From assembly GCF_001039355.2 (NCBI RefSeq), contig NW_019773614.1:150618-214617 (forward strand): a DNA stretch of 64,000 nt. The letters are read 5' to 3'. Below, one piece after another: positions 23,881 to 35,900 of this stretch. The translations under genes and the position numbers were made by a program. Under the pieces are notes generated by a model. It saw only the letters and a list, made by a program, of their open reading frames with translations, searched no databases and was not told the DNA's origin. Every line of letters begins with the position of its first letter. Position 1 is the first letter of the stretch. Origin of the DNA: Lingula anatina. Its lineage: Eukaryota; Brachiopoda; Lingulata; Lingulida; Lingulidae.

Positions 23881-25772
23881 CTGTATCTTGGATTAACACC
23901 CACAGTGGATTTCACCTGGGCGCAAAGCAGAGGCTACAGTGCGACAAATTTCTCAGCGCAGATTGTCTCGGTTGTCGGTGCTTATGCGTGAACTCGTAAA
24001 CGAAAGGTCGTCTGTGAGGGGTCGAGCCGAACTCTACCTGTATTTCTCGAGCTAGGTTGCTACACGGTGTCACTCACGTAGCAGACAACCCAGCCAGACG
24101 CAAACCGCAGCGCTTCACTACAGCGTCACACCTGAGTTATTTATTTATCAAGGTAAGTCGTACCACGTCGCATTCTCATATCAGCACCGCCTAATCATTT
24201 CCAGTATTTTGTTAATATATTTTGTCAGCTCATTTCGCTACTTAACACGAAACATAGGTGATACAGGCAGTGTAAACATCGTAGCGGAGACGCAGGAGGG
24301 TGAGTATTTACCTTTAGAATCGGTCGGTTTTACGACCTACTTTTTTTATAAAGAAGAGTATGTGTGCATATTTCCATTTTAAATACATTCTGTTAATATG
24401 ACTACGAGATATTTTGAGTGGAATAAATCAGACAGATTTGTATGCAAACAACTCATACAGGTAAGGCTTAACATACCAACAGTTCTCAGATGACATTTGA
24501 GCATCTCTGAAAGAGTGGAGACCAAGGAATTGGTAAAAGCCGTTAACTTGAGCGTCTTCAAAAATAATCAAGATAGATTTAATTCTAGTGACTCGTTTTA
24601 TGTACATTTGACAACATTCACGTTGTGAGAACGACCCACAATTCGCGAGTGTTTTCCCAGGCAGGGGTTTCACAACTATTTTCCTTGACCAGGTCGTAAA
24701 TGACGGCCTGAGGACCTTGTTAAAGTGGACAGTACACCTCGGTATCAGTCCACGCTTGATGTTCTCACAATATGACACACATAAATAGCTGTATAAATCC
24801 ATAACAACCACGCACTATCATCACAGGTCCGTATTGTAGAATTGTATAATTGTCGGTCAGATTTGGGTTAATTAATCACTTAGGCATTTAATCGTGGCTC
24901 ATTATGCAGATTGGCATTTAGTTATCAACTATTTTAATCTGCCCCATTTGCTTTTACAATTAACATTGACTCGGATAAAATAATCCTGGATGAATTCGTG
25001 CTGTAACTTCGCAGCACGAAATTCATGCTGAAGGTATCGAATTAGCACATGATAATAGACTGAACGCCACTTCATCGTAACCCGATTCATACAAAGCCCA
25101 AGTGATTCTCCTAGTGCTACTAAATTTCCAGTTTATGGTTTTCTTATCAACCGCCTTTTTCATCTCAAATAAAATATTGGAACTGTACCTGTTAACATGA
25201 GACTTGGGATTAATAAATCCATCCAAGTATAAAAAAGATAAGCAAATAAGACAAGCTTGCAGACTGATACAATATATGAAAACGAGTTTTCAGACAAGGA
25301 CCCTCATTGTCTTTAATCAAGGCACGTACACTCAAGGCTGTGTATTGAAGCAGGTATTCCTCATTTTGCTTTGGATAAGGACTTACAGTGTATATTAATC
25401 ATGTGATGAACTCATGACAAGCGTTGTCTTAATTTCAGATATCCAACAATAAATCATGACAGGAGGGAGAGAACTCCGTGAACTCCTGGACGGAAAGAAT
25501 GACAACTGGCGGGAAAACCTCGACGACCCGGCCTGGTCCGAGTGGCTGCCTGCTATGATTCCGTCCACCCTCCGCGCCTGGTTTCCCATGACGGAGGACA
25601 ACCTCATTTACCACACCCTATGGGAGGAGGAAGAACTACGCCAGCGCCCAAACTACAAAAGTTACTACTGCGACAGCGTGAGGGAAAGTCTACGCGGCAA
25701 AAGATGCGGGATTTTTGAGCTGGGTATCAAGATTGGGGACACATACGCGGCGGTCTACCTCGGCTCCACGCT
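23881..25772. repeat. tandem 1.89-kb segment, copy 2
   Basis: Partner of 21987-23879. It begins directly after the N at 23880 and continues without a break into the rest of the GIY-YIG coding exon, so this copy is joined to the true downstream sequence. Confidence 0.9.
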
Positions 25773-26076
25773 GAGACATCCAAAGAGGAATTACACGGAT
25801 GCCTTACGCCACAGAATAGAGGAGTTTTTACAAAATTCGAAAAATCCAAAGGCTAAAGAAATTGAGGCCGCCCTTTCGTCACAGTTCGCGTTGTACGTGC
25901 GGTATAAAGAGATAAAGAAGCCCGAGGGGGATGTGACTACGAATAAGGACGAGAATACATGGGCTGAAAATGCAGAGAATGACTTGCTGGATTCTTACGA
26001 CTATGCGTGGAATGTCAGACGGAACGGAAAAAATGAGTCGCGTGTCATATCGGAGTTGCAGAAGACAAAATGTTAG
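25456..26076 (+). CDS. GIY-YIG nuclease-fold domain protein, uncharacterised
   Basis: 206 residues in one coding exon, spliced to a noncoding first exon (acceptor before 25439). Residues 85-103 carry a GIY-YIG-type signature: GIF at 85-87 and VYLG at 100-103, separated by a short hairpin (ELGIKIGDTYAA). A basic helix follows (residues 113-125, LRHRIEEF). Near the C-terminus lies ENDLLDSYDYAWNVRRNG. E174 and N186 could be the metal-binding glutamate and the conserved asparagine of the family. The layout recalls GIY-YIG domains of plant effector-of-transcription proteins, although those have extra zinc-binding repeats not seen here. The N-terminal 80 residues are acidic and Trp-rich, with no domain I recognise. 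It may be a DNA endonuclease or a non-catalytic nucleic-acid binder. No targeting signal is seen. A duplicated truncated copy lies upstream. Confidence 0.75.
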   Translation: MTGGRELRELLDGKNDNWRENLDDPAWSEWLPAMIPSTLRAWFPMTEDNLIYHTLWEEEELRQRPNYKSYYCDSVRESLRGKRCGIFELGIKIGDTYAAVYLGSTLRHPKRNYTDALRHRIEEFLQNSKNPKAKEIEAALSSQFALYVRYKEIKKPEGDVTTNKDENTWAENAENDLLDSYDYAWNVRRNGKNESRVISELQKTKC

Positions 26077-26346
26077 CCCATGCGACTTTTTTTAAGTAGA
26101 AGAAGCCACAAGACAATATGCAACTTAACCGAATATAAAATATTATGGCTTATCAGATATCAGTTGACGTTTTGTGCGAGTTAACAAATGAACATATTTT
26201 AGCAGACGGCATTTCAATGCTTCGCCTCTCAAAAAACAGCTTAGAAGTACAGCAGACGATAAAATCTTTCGTTGTCATGCAGTTTTTCAACCTACAAACC
26301 TATGGTTTAACAGAGGGACATATGGAGACTCAGCAAACGACTTAAT

Positions 26347-26434
26347 AATAAATGATCATTTCAACAGAGAAAAGACCGCAACAAAGCAGACGACCAAAGC
26401 ATTTGCATGGCGGTATTCATTATATTTCAATAAA
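26347..26434 (+). terminator. candidate poly(A) signals of the GIY-YIG gene
   Basis: AATAAA at 26347-26352 and 26429-26434. Further ones at 26809-26814 and 26893-26898 allow longer 3'UTRs. Which is used cannot be told from sequence. Confidence 0.4.
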
Positions 26435-27936
26435 ACATGCTTGCTTGATCTAATGGAAAATGACATATTTGATGATCCGGATTACGCGTATACTGATATA
26501 CATTTTACACCTTGATCAGTGAATTTTGTCTCTCTATGCCGTGGGTAGTACAGCAAACAAACCCAAAACTGATCCGTCTGTTGATACAAGCGAAGGATCG
26601 TATGGCCGCAGATATAAATATTTCATAGCCTAGATTCTCAAATTGCATTCCTAGCGTGACCAACAAGTATAACATTACTTGAAGAACATATCACGGCAAT
26701 ATTATTATGCAACGTTAGCCTTTAGGCGCGCATTTCGAGTGCGATGGTTTTCCTGACACGCCGTTTCGATTTAACAACAAAATGCGTCATTTAAACTTGA
26801 GAATGCACAATAAATTGCGCCAGCTCTTAGGTGGGTGGAGTCTTTTGGAGCCACTACCACGACCAGTTATGCGAAGATATTATACTTGCAAAAATAAAGT
26901 TTTCATTCTATGAGTATTGGTGGTGCTTTCAGAGACAGTAGTGTTTTTTACGGTTATCGTACTTTTATATTATTCTAATTTATCCCCACGTTAAGAAAAT
27001 TACATAGCAAAAGAAAATTGGCTGTATGGCATCAGTATTTTTTACAAACTTAAGTCAAAAACTGGTCATATCTCTAAGATCAAACTATCTGGCCAAGTTC
27101 AATTAAGGACATGTCTAACTTAGCGACTTACTAAAACATAAAGAGTCTCTTGTGCATACGAATCGATCGAGCATCGGTGGAGCGTGGATTCCCAGTAACA
27201 CATGTAAACCACTTCTACTAGATTCTTATATGACTCAAATAAATTCGACATGACAAGGGATAAAATGAATAGATCACTCGATCGGCCATAAAAAGACCTT
27301 TAGACTGCTGCTTTCTTAAAATTTTTGGTTATAAATTTAACCTACTTTCGTGACCTACTTTTCTGCCCCATTGACATACAGCTTAGACTGCCAGCAGAAA
27401 AAACCGTTCAAACATCATTTTCGGGTAAAATTAAGCAATGCCTTTTGGTAATTCTCTTAGTTATACTACTTGAAACTATATGCTGGCATTTGGTTGGTTT
27501 TTGTGACAAAAAATTGACTTTGCATCTTTAAAATGTGGTCCCCCAGTGGACAACAGTTAATGGATCCAAAGTAGTCCCAATTTTGTATCTTGGAGGGGAT
27601 CAACCATGTGTCCAGTATGCTCATATAGTTGCATTGTATATAATTTATTTTCGATTCAAAACAGCAACGCTTTACATGTACAGGACATCAATTTTATAAA
27701 TCTCATCGTTTTGGCCAACATTTCTGTCATCCTCTGAATCATTCATAAAAATACTTAACAATAAACAAAACCGAAATATCCCAAAACTTAACAATCTTTT
27801 TTGAGCAAAGATGTTATATTAAAGCATCCCTCCAATATTATATCAGACGTGATTTTGGACGTACAAAAATGTAGGAAAAAATGAGTCGGTGGCCTTACGG
27901 CCGGGGTCTAGGGCCGCTTGGCGGAATACCTTAAAA

Positions 27937-27971
<35 letters not shown>

Positions 27972-28281
27972 ATATAGAATTTCCCATTTAAATGGGGGGA
28001 AATCATGTCTGATATATACAGTTGATAACACTATTTTGTGAAATACTTTTGTGGCATGTTAAATTTACTGCACCTTTATGTCATAAGTATTACGCACGGT
28101 CCGCTGTGACAACTTCATTCTTCGAGATCTAGTTCCATATCATCGAAATGTCCTCTTTTTCCAATGATTGCATTTATGAAAATTATTGCACAATAATAAA
28201 ATGTCTTCTTGACTTCCAACAACTCAACTGATATGTTCACCTTTTTAAAATATTTATATCGTTAAATAATTGCAGTTTTTG
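26435..28281. other. intergenic / UTR sequence
   Basis: No coding region is supported. It holds extra AATAAA hexamers of the GIY-YIG gene on plus and candidate minus-strand poly(A) signals (such as 27644-27649) for the second terminal exon of PGAP2, plus an (AAAT)n repeat. Confidence 0.5.
27933..27973. repeat. (AAAT)n microsatellite
   Basis: About ten AAAT units. Confidence 0.95.
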
Positions 28282-28448
28282 TCATAATGGAAGCCAAGTC
28301 CTTTCTGAAGATGACGATGGTGATGGTAACCTTGACAACGGAAAATGTGCCATGAAAACAGCGTTTTCCAGGTCCAAACTGGCCGTTGCATGAAAGCCTA
28401 TATTGGTGATGACAACTATGTACTCGCATAGTGCAAACAAAGAGTACA
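28282..28448 (-). CDS. PGAP2: duplicated (alternative) terminal coding exon of PGAP2
   Basis: On the minus strand an acceptor (TCTGATTTTCAG) is followed by TG TAC, the same phase as PGAP2 exon 5. With the G left by exon 4 it reads VYSLFALCEYIVV then ITNIGFHATASLDLE, and ends in a serine-rich tail and stop. It is clearly homologous to the canonical exon 5 at 29664-29809 (VYTIFAFLEYVIVV, then TNIAFH), roughly half the residues being shared. The frame is open, the pyrimidine tract is intact and the stop lies at a sensible place. No other PGAP2 exons lie between, so this is a duplicated last exon rather than a whole second gene. It would give an isoform with a different cytosolic or lumenal tail. 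Confidence 0.7.
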
Positions 28449-29663
28449 CTGAAAATCAGAAAAAAGAGTGTCACCATAAAAAATGCTTAAAGCATAAATT
28501 TGCAGAATATAAAAACAAAATTAAAAAAATGGACGTAGTTTTCTGTTTGAACAATTCCAATTTAATACTTTGATTATAAATTTAACATTTTAAATTTGAG
28601 ACTTGGCATGTAAAAGGTATGTCAATACATCGTCCGGAAAAACTACAAGTTGTTGGAAATAATGACCCGTCTGGCACCTTTCCTATGTAAGAATAAAAAG
28701 CCATTTCGTTTCAGTTTGTACAATTTTATTACGACAAAACTGGTATTTGGTTATACCAAACAGCTGTATTCTTTTTTATAAAATACCACATCTATCAAAA
28801 AAGAGAAAAAAAGATCTCAGTATTCTGCAGTGTACGTAAACACATACTATTACTAGTAATAAACCCCTTGTTACACCGAGCTGCCGACCGCTTGAAGAAT
28901 GAATTTTTCCCCACACCTTAAATTTGGGTTTTGACAATAATTGATGATCATCATCGTATTTATACATATGCATTGATGAACTTTTAACATTTCAGCTTGC
29001 ATATTTGAAAGAGTGGGTCAAAATTGGTCGTCTTCAAGTGGTGGCAAGCCCAATGCTAGAAGCACACAATCAACAATCTTATGAAAAATAAAAACGTCCT
29101 CAACTCGATATATAACTGCCACGTAGTCATAGACAATATAGGTGATCTTGATCTATCCTACTGTCTTAATATACTGACATTTCAATACTGTTTTACCACT
29201 TCATTACAACTTTATCAAAAATAGTGAGAAAGATCACAATGCAAACAAAGTTAAATGTTGACAGGATATAATCCCCATAAATGGCCCACTTTGATCATTT
29301 TCAACCAAAAACAATATCGACTCATTATTTCCATCTTCTTCACAACACAGCACAAAAACACATTTTAGATTAATCTATACAATTCCTCTAGCCTGAGAGA
29401 AAATAATTGTTTTTTTCTTTTCACAAAGGGTTTTGTGTATTTTGTCTGTTTCAAAAGATTTCTTTTATTTACAAGATTACTACTCTTAAATTCATTTTTA
29501 TGTATAGAATGCACATTAATCATTAAATTGCTATAAGATATTCTGACACAGATAAATTATTCTACACTAAGTCTAGTCTCCCTCGATGGAAACATCCATT
29601 TCAGTCTTAATATCACACTATATCACAATCATATCAATAAATACTGGTCAAAAAAGTCACTGT

Positions 29664-32564
29664 CTATGCCATCTTCTCTGATCTTCCACTCATACTAATG
29701 GGTGCTACATAAACTTCATGTTCCCCAAAGTCAAGCACTACACAAGCATGGTGGAATGCTATGTTAGTCACCACAATCACATACTCCAGGAATGCAAATA
29801 TTGTGTACACTAGAAGAATAAGGAACAGAAATCTTAAAGAAGAATTAATCAAAATGATAAGAAAAGATGTTGAAAGTGGACCTTTAGCATTGAAAGATTT
29901 TATGCATTAATGCATTGTGTTTTGCCTATTTGCCTCTGTAATTAGGTACAGTACGTTTAAAGAAATGCTTTTGCTGATTGCTATTTTTATTGATGAAATG
30001 AGGTTGTTACTTTTTATTACCCTTTTGATGTTTTTAAACAGGGTACATAATGTTTCAGCAAGCTGTTGACTGCACAAAACATTTTAGTCCTTCATTCTGA
30101 GAGTAAAAGCTTGGATTGCAATCCATCCGCTAAATCACCCCCTCTGTGGTCCCCAAATTAAGAGGTCAACACAATGACTTTCAGTTGGTAATAAGGATAG
30201 TTTACATAGGGGAGGGGTGCCTGAGGGGTGTGCAATGAAACATATACTTTCTGATATGAAAACTAAACTCTAAATCAACTGGACATGGCCCAACTTAGAA
30301 AACTTACCTCCTGGTTCACATTTACTATTATGTCTGATGAAGAAATATACAGACGCCAGGAAAGATAAGATGTTCACCAAGAACAGTATTGTTTTATACT
30401 TCTGTGATCTTCTATCCTGAAAATCAAACATGAATGCATTATGTACATAGGTTTTACAAGGATTTAATCATGAGTATAAAATCATCTTGGATATGGCTCC
30501 TTTATAGGAAACTTAATTCAACAAAAGCAGTAAAAGTTTCTGCACTGTGACCTCAATACCATAACACAATCATATTCTTATCAATTTCGCTTTTTCCACT
30601 GTTTGTCTCTAAATAACACGCTGAATAACACATCATCAAGTTACTGTCTAGATTTCACTTCTGATAGTTTCCCACAACATTAGTTACTACATAGGTTGTA
30701 AAATATTTTACATAAAAGGTCTAAAGATGGCTCTGATTAAAAAGAGGTCTAAATAAGACTTTAGGTTTTTCTTGCAATAGGCATTCTTTTGAGTGCTGGA
30801 GAGCAAGCTTTTCAGTAAACATAAAAAGTCAACATCTAGTTATCTTGCTGCAAAAGGCCTATTGCAAGATGAAATTAACTACAAAGTAATCAGCTGACCA
30901 GTGGTCAACAGAGACAGGCACTTTTTTATCATCCCCTTCTATTCCAAAATACCTTTGTTTTTATCAATCACACAGAAGTTGGAACATACAGGTACTCTTT
31001 TACTTTTTATATGTACAAGCCCTTACCTTGTGATTCTCAGGCTTATCCTGGTTACACCACCTCATTAGAATACACATGATAAGCATGAAGAGTAAGGAAA
31101 ACACCATGAAGGAAATAAACAAGTTTTCATGGAGTCCTAAAATGAAAATAGTAAACAAAAACCTCCTAATATCTGGTCATCTATCCTTTTCATCAATAGC
31201 TCACATTATATTTCGTACTTCAGCATCAATCAAATTAGCACTGATATAATTAACCAATGTCAACTGCACTATGACAAAATTAAATAAACTAAATGTCCAG
31301 CTTATTACTTTCTTAATGAAAAGACTTAGTTTACTTTTAAATTTGGTTGACTTTATGTGATAAAACTAATAACTTAATAAAACCAATAATAAAAAAAATC
31401 AGATTGGTGATTCTTTTTTTTTTAAAGATAAAAATATTCAATTGAAAACATTTCCCTATGCCATTAAAAGTGATATTTGAATGAAAGTTAAAACTATAGC
31501 AGACACAGACTGTAACTGAATCCTGTTATATTATTATGTATTTATGTATTAATTGCTATTCGATCAATTTACAATATATGGATCACAAACCCAGTCCAGA
31601 CCATTTTCTGTCTGTTACCTCTGTTCTCTGAGGATGAGATGAAGGTCAGCCCAACCAGAGAACTGATTTCTATCACATGTGACAAACATGCTGTCCATAG
31701 CATCAAGGTAAATGCAAACTTCTGTTTCACATTGTCCATAGAGTTTTGGAAATATCTATAATACATGAAAGGCATCATGTAACGTGGAGCACAGTGTAAA
31801 CCAATACAGATTCTCCAGATGTATTTTTCAGGGGTAAAGCCTCCAATTGCAGCACTGATCGATGGGAGGTAATTTCGAACCTAAAAAGACAAGCCAGGCA
31901 TGTAAAAAATCTACCACTGAATTAAGAGCAGAATAATGAGACCTTTAACTGTTAAATCAACATGAATCTTAACATCTAAATAAATATTTTGACTGAAATT
32001 TAGAATACTGGTATGAGTACAGGATCACTAAAAGCAACTAGAAGCTTTGGCAGAAAAATTAATGTCTATGATAATCCTTCAGTCAGAATAATCACAAAAT
32101 CTAAAATATAACATGAAATCAAATAGCTGTCACCGTGGTCAACACTATACAGTACCCCCCCCCCCCCCAACACACACAAAACATTATAATTCAAATCCAA
32201 ATAGGAGTGGAAACTACAGTATACAAAAAACCCTCCCCCGAACGAACACACCAGGTGAAATTGTACACAGATTTTCCTGCTCTCAAAAGGTTGGAAGGTC
32301 TGCTGTTAGAGTCAGTTTACTGTCTGCAGCGCACGTCGCTGATGTCATTTCACTTGTTGTAATCACTGTCAGTGATAGCCATAGTCATTTAAAGAATCTT
32401 ACCCCGCAGTGAGTGGCTGTTGCCCCTTCAAAATGTAAGTAAAGGCTGGTCCCAACGCAGGCTAGAAAACCGAAGAGAGGCAGTGAGCAGCAGATGCACG
32501 AGAGCCTCTGCATTGATATTCGAAACACGACCTCATCTTCTTTTCTTTTTGTACTTGATGACAT
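29664..32564 (-). CDS. PGAP2: post-GPI attachment to proteins factor 2 (PGAP2)
   Basis: Five coding exons join in phase: 32403-32564, 31619-31880, 31027-31136, 30308-30416, 29664-29809 (262 residues, close to human length). PGAP2 is a Golgi/ER multi-pass membrane protein of the Frag1/DRAM/Sfk1 family, needed for fatty-acid remodelling of GPI anchors. Family hallmarks seen are ATHCG at the end of exon 1, NYLPSISAAIGG and EKYIWRICIGLHCAPRY in exon 2, a GLHENLFISF helix in exon 3, and VYTIFAFLEYVIVVTN in exon 5. Several hydrophobic segments are evident. The start was chosen at a Met giving a short basic/acidic leader before the first membrane helix. All donors are GTAAG/GTAAC type. It is head-to-head with ATG13. 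A second homologous last exon lies downstream at 28282-28448. Confidence 0.92.
30770..30869. mobile_element. short foldback element in PGAP2 intron 3
   Basis: A perfect 13-bp terminal inverted repeat, TCTTGCAATAGGC at 30770-30782 and GCCTATTGCAAGA at 30857-30869, bounds 100 bp without coding capacity. It is consistent with a tiny MITE, but no target duplication can be assigned with confidence. Confidence 0.4.
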
Positions 32565-32921
32565 TGTTAACCTTCTTGAAATTGGTTACACCAGTTAAAA
32601 TAGGCAATAGTATTGTAAAATATTGAATGAATTATGTCTTAAATCTGCCGGCTGAATCCCACGGAATAGTCACAACACGCATGCGCATCAGTGAATTCTG
32701 GGATAATTTTCAGCATGGCGGATGAGGAAGAAAAAAAATATCGTCTTATGTATTTTTACCTGGAATGCACGATAGCACGACATCGAAAAGACAATTCTTT
32801 AATAGCTTTGTGAGCTTTGGTTTGTCTTCACGTGTTTGGATATAAATGCAGATTTTCATGATAACGGTATTCAAAATATATTGCGAAAAGAAAACGTAAG
32901 CAACGTAAACAAATTCGGATC
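32565..32921. promoter_or_regulatory. divergent promoter region, PGAP2 / ATG13
   Basis: 357 bp separate the two start codons. It contains an NRF1-like site (ACGCATGCGCA at 32677-32687, one mismatch to the family consensus) and a YY1-like CATGGCGG near 32714, typical of TATA-less housekeeping promoters in animals. The start sites are not defined by sequence alone. Confidence 0.55.
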
Positions 32922-35900
32922 ATGGCCACGCAGACAAAACTGAGCGCACAGGAGCGAAAGGACTTGGATCGTTTCACAAAGTTTTTCGTTTATAAGGCTG
33001 TACAAATAATAGTTCAGTCCAGGCTTGGGGAAAAAGTGCGAACTTCATCAAAACCAGCTTCAACGGGAGCAGATTGGGTAAGAGCAGAGGGCAATATTTC
33101 ATACTTGTTTACCTCTTTTGACACGGAATTCGATAGCTGTGGCAGGGTGCTTCGTAAACAAAGCACTTAATCGCACGTGCATGGTTTAACGACGATCTTC
33201 ACCTAAAAATCGTGCCCTTGACCCGTGCCCTTGAACCAGCAATCAGATGAGTGTATAGAGTATAGCTGACTCATGAATATCATGTCCAGATGTGTTTTCT
33301 AGGATCGAAAAGTAAAACAGAGAAAGAAATGTCTTCATTGCACTGCATTTGTGTCTGTTTATTATTTAATTCTCCTCGCTTAAAAACTTTCTACCCCAAC
33401 CAGGCATTAAAGGGAACATTGAGGACTATCAGCCCTTTTTATTCATTAGCTTTACTCTTTTGTGGATAACAAAAATTGGAATTTTTACAGAGGGTACAAA
33501 CATTGTAGAATGAGCCTTACAACAATGCCACCACAATTTAGATAGGATTTTACAACATGCTTTCCAAAGAAAAAATCTAGACTAACATTGATGTAAGTTT
33601 GCCTTAAATTCCCAGAAGGACACAGAGTTAGAAAATCAATACTAATTTTGCTCACTATCACAGCTCGACAAAAATCAAATTGAACAATTGTTTGTAAGGA
33701 AGGCCTGTGAACCCACCTTAGTGGCAAGCTCTCAATTTTCAGAAAAGACTTCTTTCTTTTTGAGTATACCATCAGAAATGCTTGCCAAACAAAGAATATA
33801 ATTATATTGCACAAAAAGGATTACTAAAGATTGGGTGTTTGCAGGGAGATTCATATGAAACAAGTCGATACTTTTGATAATTACTCAAAATGACAACATC
33901 TATTCCATACTTAGTAAATATTGAGAAAGAAAGTCAAAAGATTAGGAAAAAATGCATGGTGCTGGGATTGCAGTTTATAGAGTTATTTTTAAATAAATAT
34001 TATATAATAATTTTGAATGTATTGTACATAGCTTAGTTTAAAATTGTTTCAAAGAGGCATTTTTTTCTGGCTATTTAGTTTTATTCCCCTTTGCCAAAGC
34101 TTTAAAAGTATTTAAAACAGGTTCTTTTTGTTCACATACTAGTATCCCCATTTTCAGTTAGGGACCAAATGTCTATAAATTTAAAGTCTAAATAATATTT
34201 GCCCCCTTTTTATACATAGAAAAATTTCAGGATGCATGTTTCAATTTTATTCCAGTGTAATTAAACTTCTCATTATAAAAAAATCTAAGGTTGCTTTGTT
34301 GTTAGAGAAAGATATCGGACAAAATATTTTCATTTTATTCCAGTTTAATCTGGCCATAAGGGACATCCAGGAGGTGCAAAATGAGACCAAGAAGGTTGTA
34401 TCAGGCCAGCAGCTGACAGTAGGAAGTCACATATGTGTAGAAGTATCCTTAAAGACAGCAGAAGGTGACAGCATGATACTAGAGACATGGCACATAGGGA
34501 TGACCGAACAAACAGATCCTAATGTCAAGGTGTCCTATTCTGTGTACAACCGTATGGGCATCCTGCTCAAATCCCTGTTCTGTGTCACACGGGTCACACC
34601 AGCCTATAGGCTGTCAAGGCGGCAGGGGCCTGACAACTACGTGATATGTTATCGAGTTTACCAGGGGGAGCCTCAGGTCTATGCCTTGGGAGACGGGTAT
34701 CAGAAAATGAAAGTTGGAAGTGTAGGGACTCCGACAGGGACAATTGCACTGGGTGGGGCCTACAGGGTAAAGATGCTGATTTCACCCCACTCCAGCTGTA
34801 AGGACTTGGCCACAGAGCTGAAAGATGATCACTTCAAGTCTGACACAAGCCCAAAGAGGGTTGCTACACCCAAACCTTGCTATCAAGGATATAAGTCACA
34901 CAGGTAAATACTGTTTGTTGTTGGTGTTATCTTAAAGCAATCTAAATTAAGATATGGTTGTGGTCATGTTGTTTTAAGGGTGAAAATCTTGGTCAGCAGT
35001 TTTACCTAGATGTAAATTATTTTTCAAAATTAAAGCTCAGAAGAAGGAGTGGATGAAGAGTTAAATCGGAAAATCCCTACACACTTGTCAATTCTTGAAA
35101 AAAATAAAAGAAAATGGAGTCGCCCAGCCTTTATGGTGATAATCAGATCTTGACAATAGTGACATAGGTGAACTCCTTGCTACATGTTTGCTGTGTATCA
35201 CATTTTAGGTCATCAACAGAAGACATTGCTCCCAGCACATCAGACTCTCAAGAACTATGTGCCACTACCTTCTCCACTAGTCCTGCAGATCCTCTGTACT
35301 CCCCCTCAGCCCAGCAGGACCTCAACTCGCCTCCCAGGTCACACCCCATCAAAATACAGAAGAAGCTCTCATTTGAAAACAAGAATGAGGTGTTCAAGCC
35401 ACAGAGGTATGGTTTTAGGTTCAAACATATATCTTATTTACTTTATAAGTGCCTTTGTTTCCTTACTGCAAATTCTTTGTCATGCGTTTGTGAGATACTA
35501 GTATAATATTATGAATGATTTTGGTTATTTCTGTCTTGAAAGCATTATGAAATTGTACTGGTATGTACTTTAGCTGAATGTATTTTACATCTTGCCAAGT
35601 TGTAACCTTAGCAGAATGACATTCACAATAGTTATCTTGTGATCTATGAATGATATCTCATAGATTTTAAATTTATGCCTTGGAAAAATAAACTAAGACA
35701 GCATTTTCCTTAATCACTGCAGTGCTCCAGAGAAGATCATCTCTCTAACCCAGGACCACAAACTGGGGGCTTTTGCTCCATCAAAACCACCGGAACAGAA
35801 ATCTGTGGATGATCTACCTTTTGTCACCCTTCTTCTCCACAACGAAGGTGACAGCACCGACAACGACAACACAGCCTCCAGTACCAGTAACAAGGACAAC

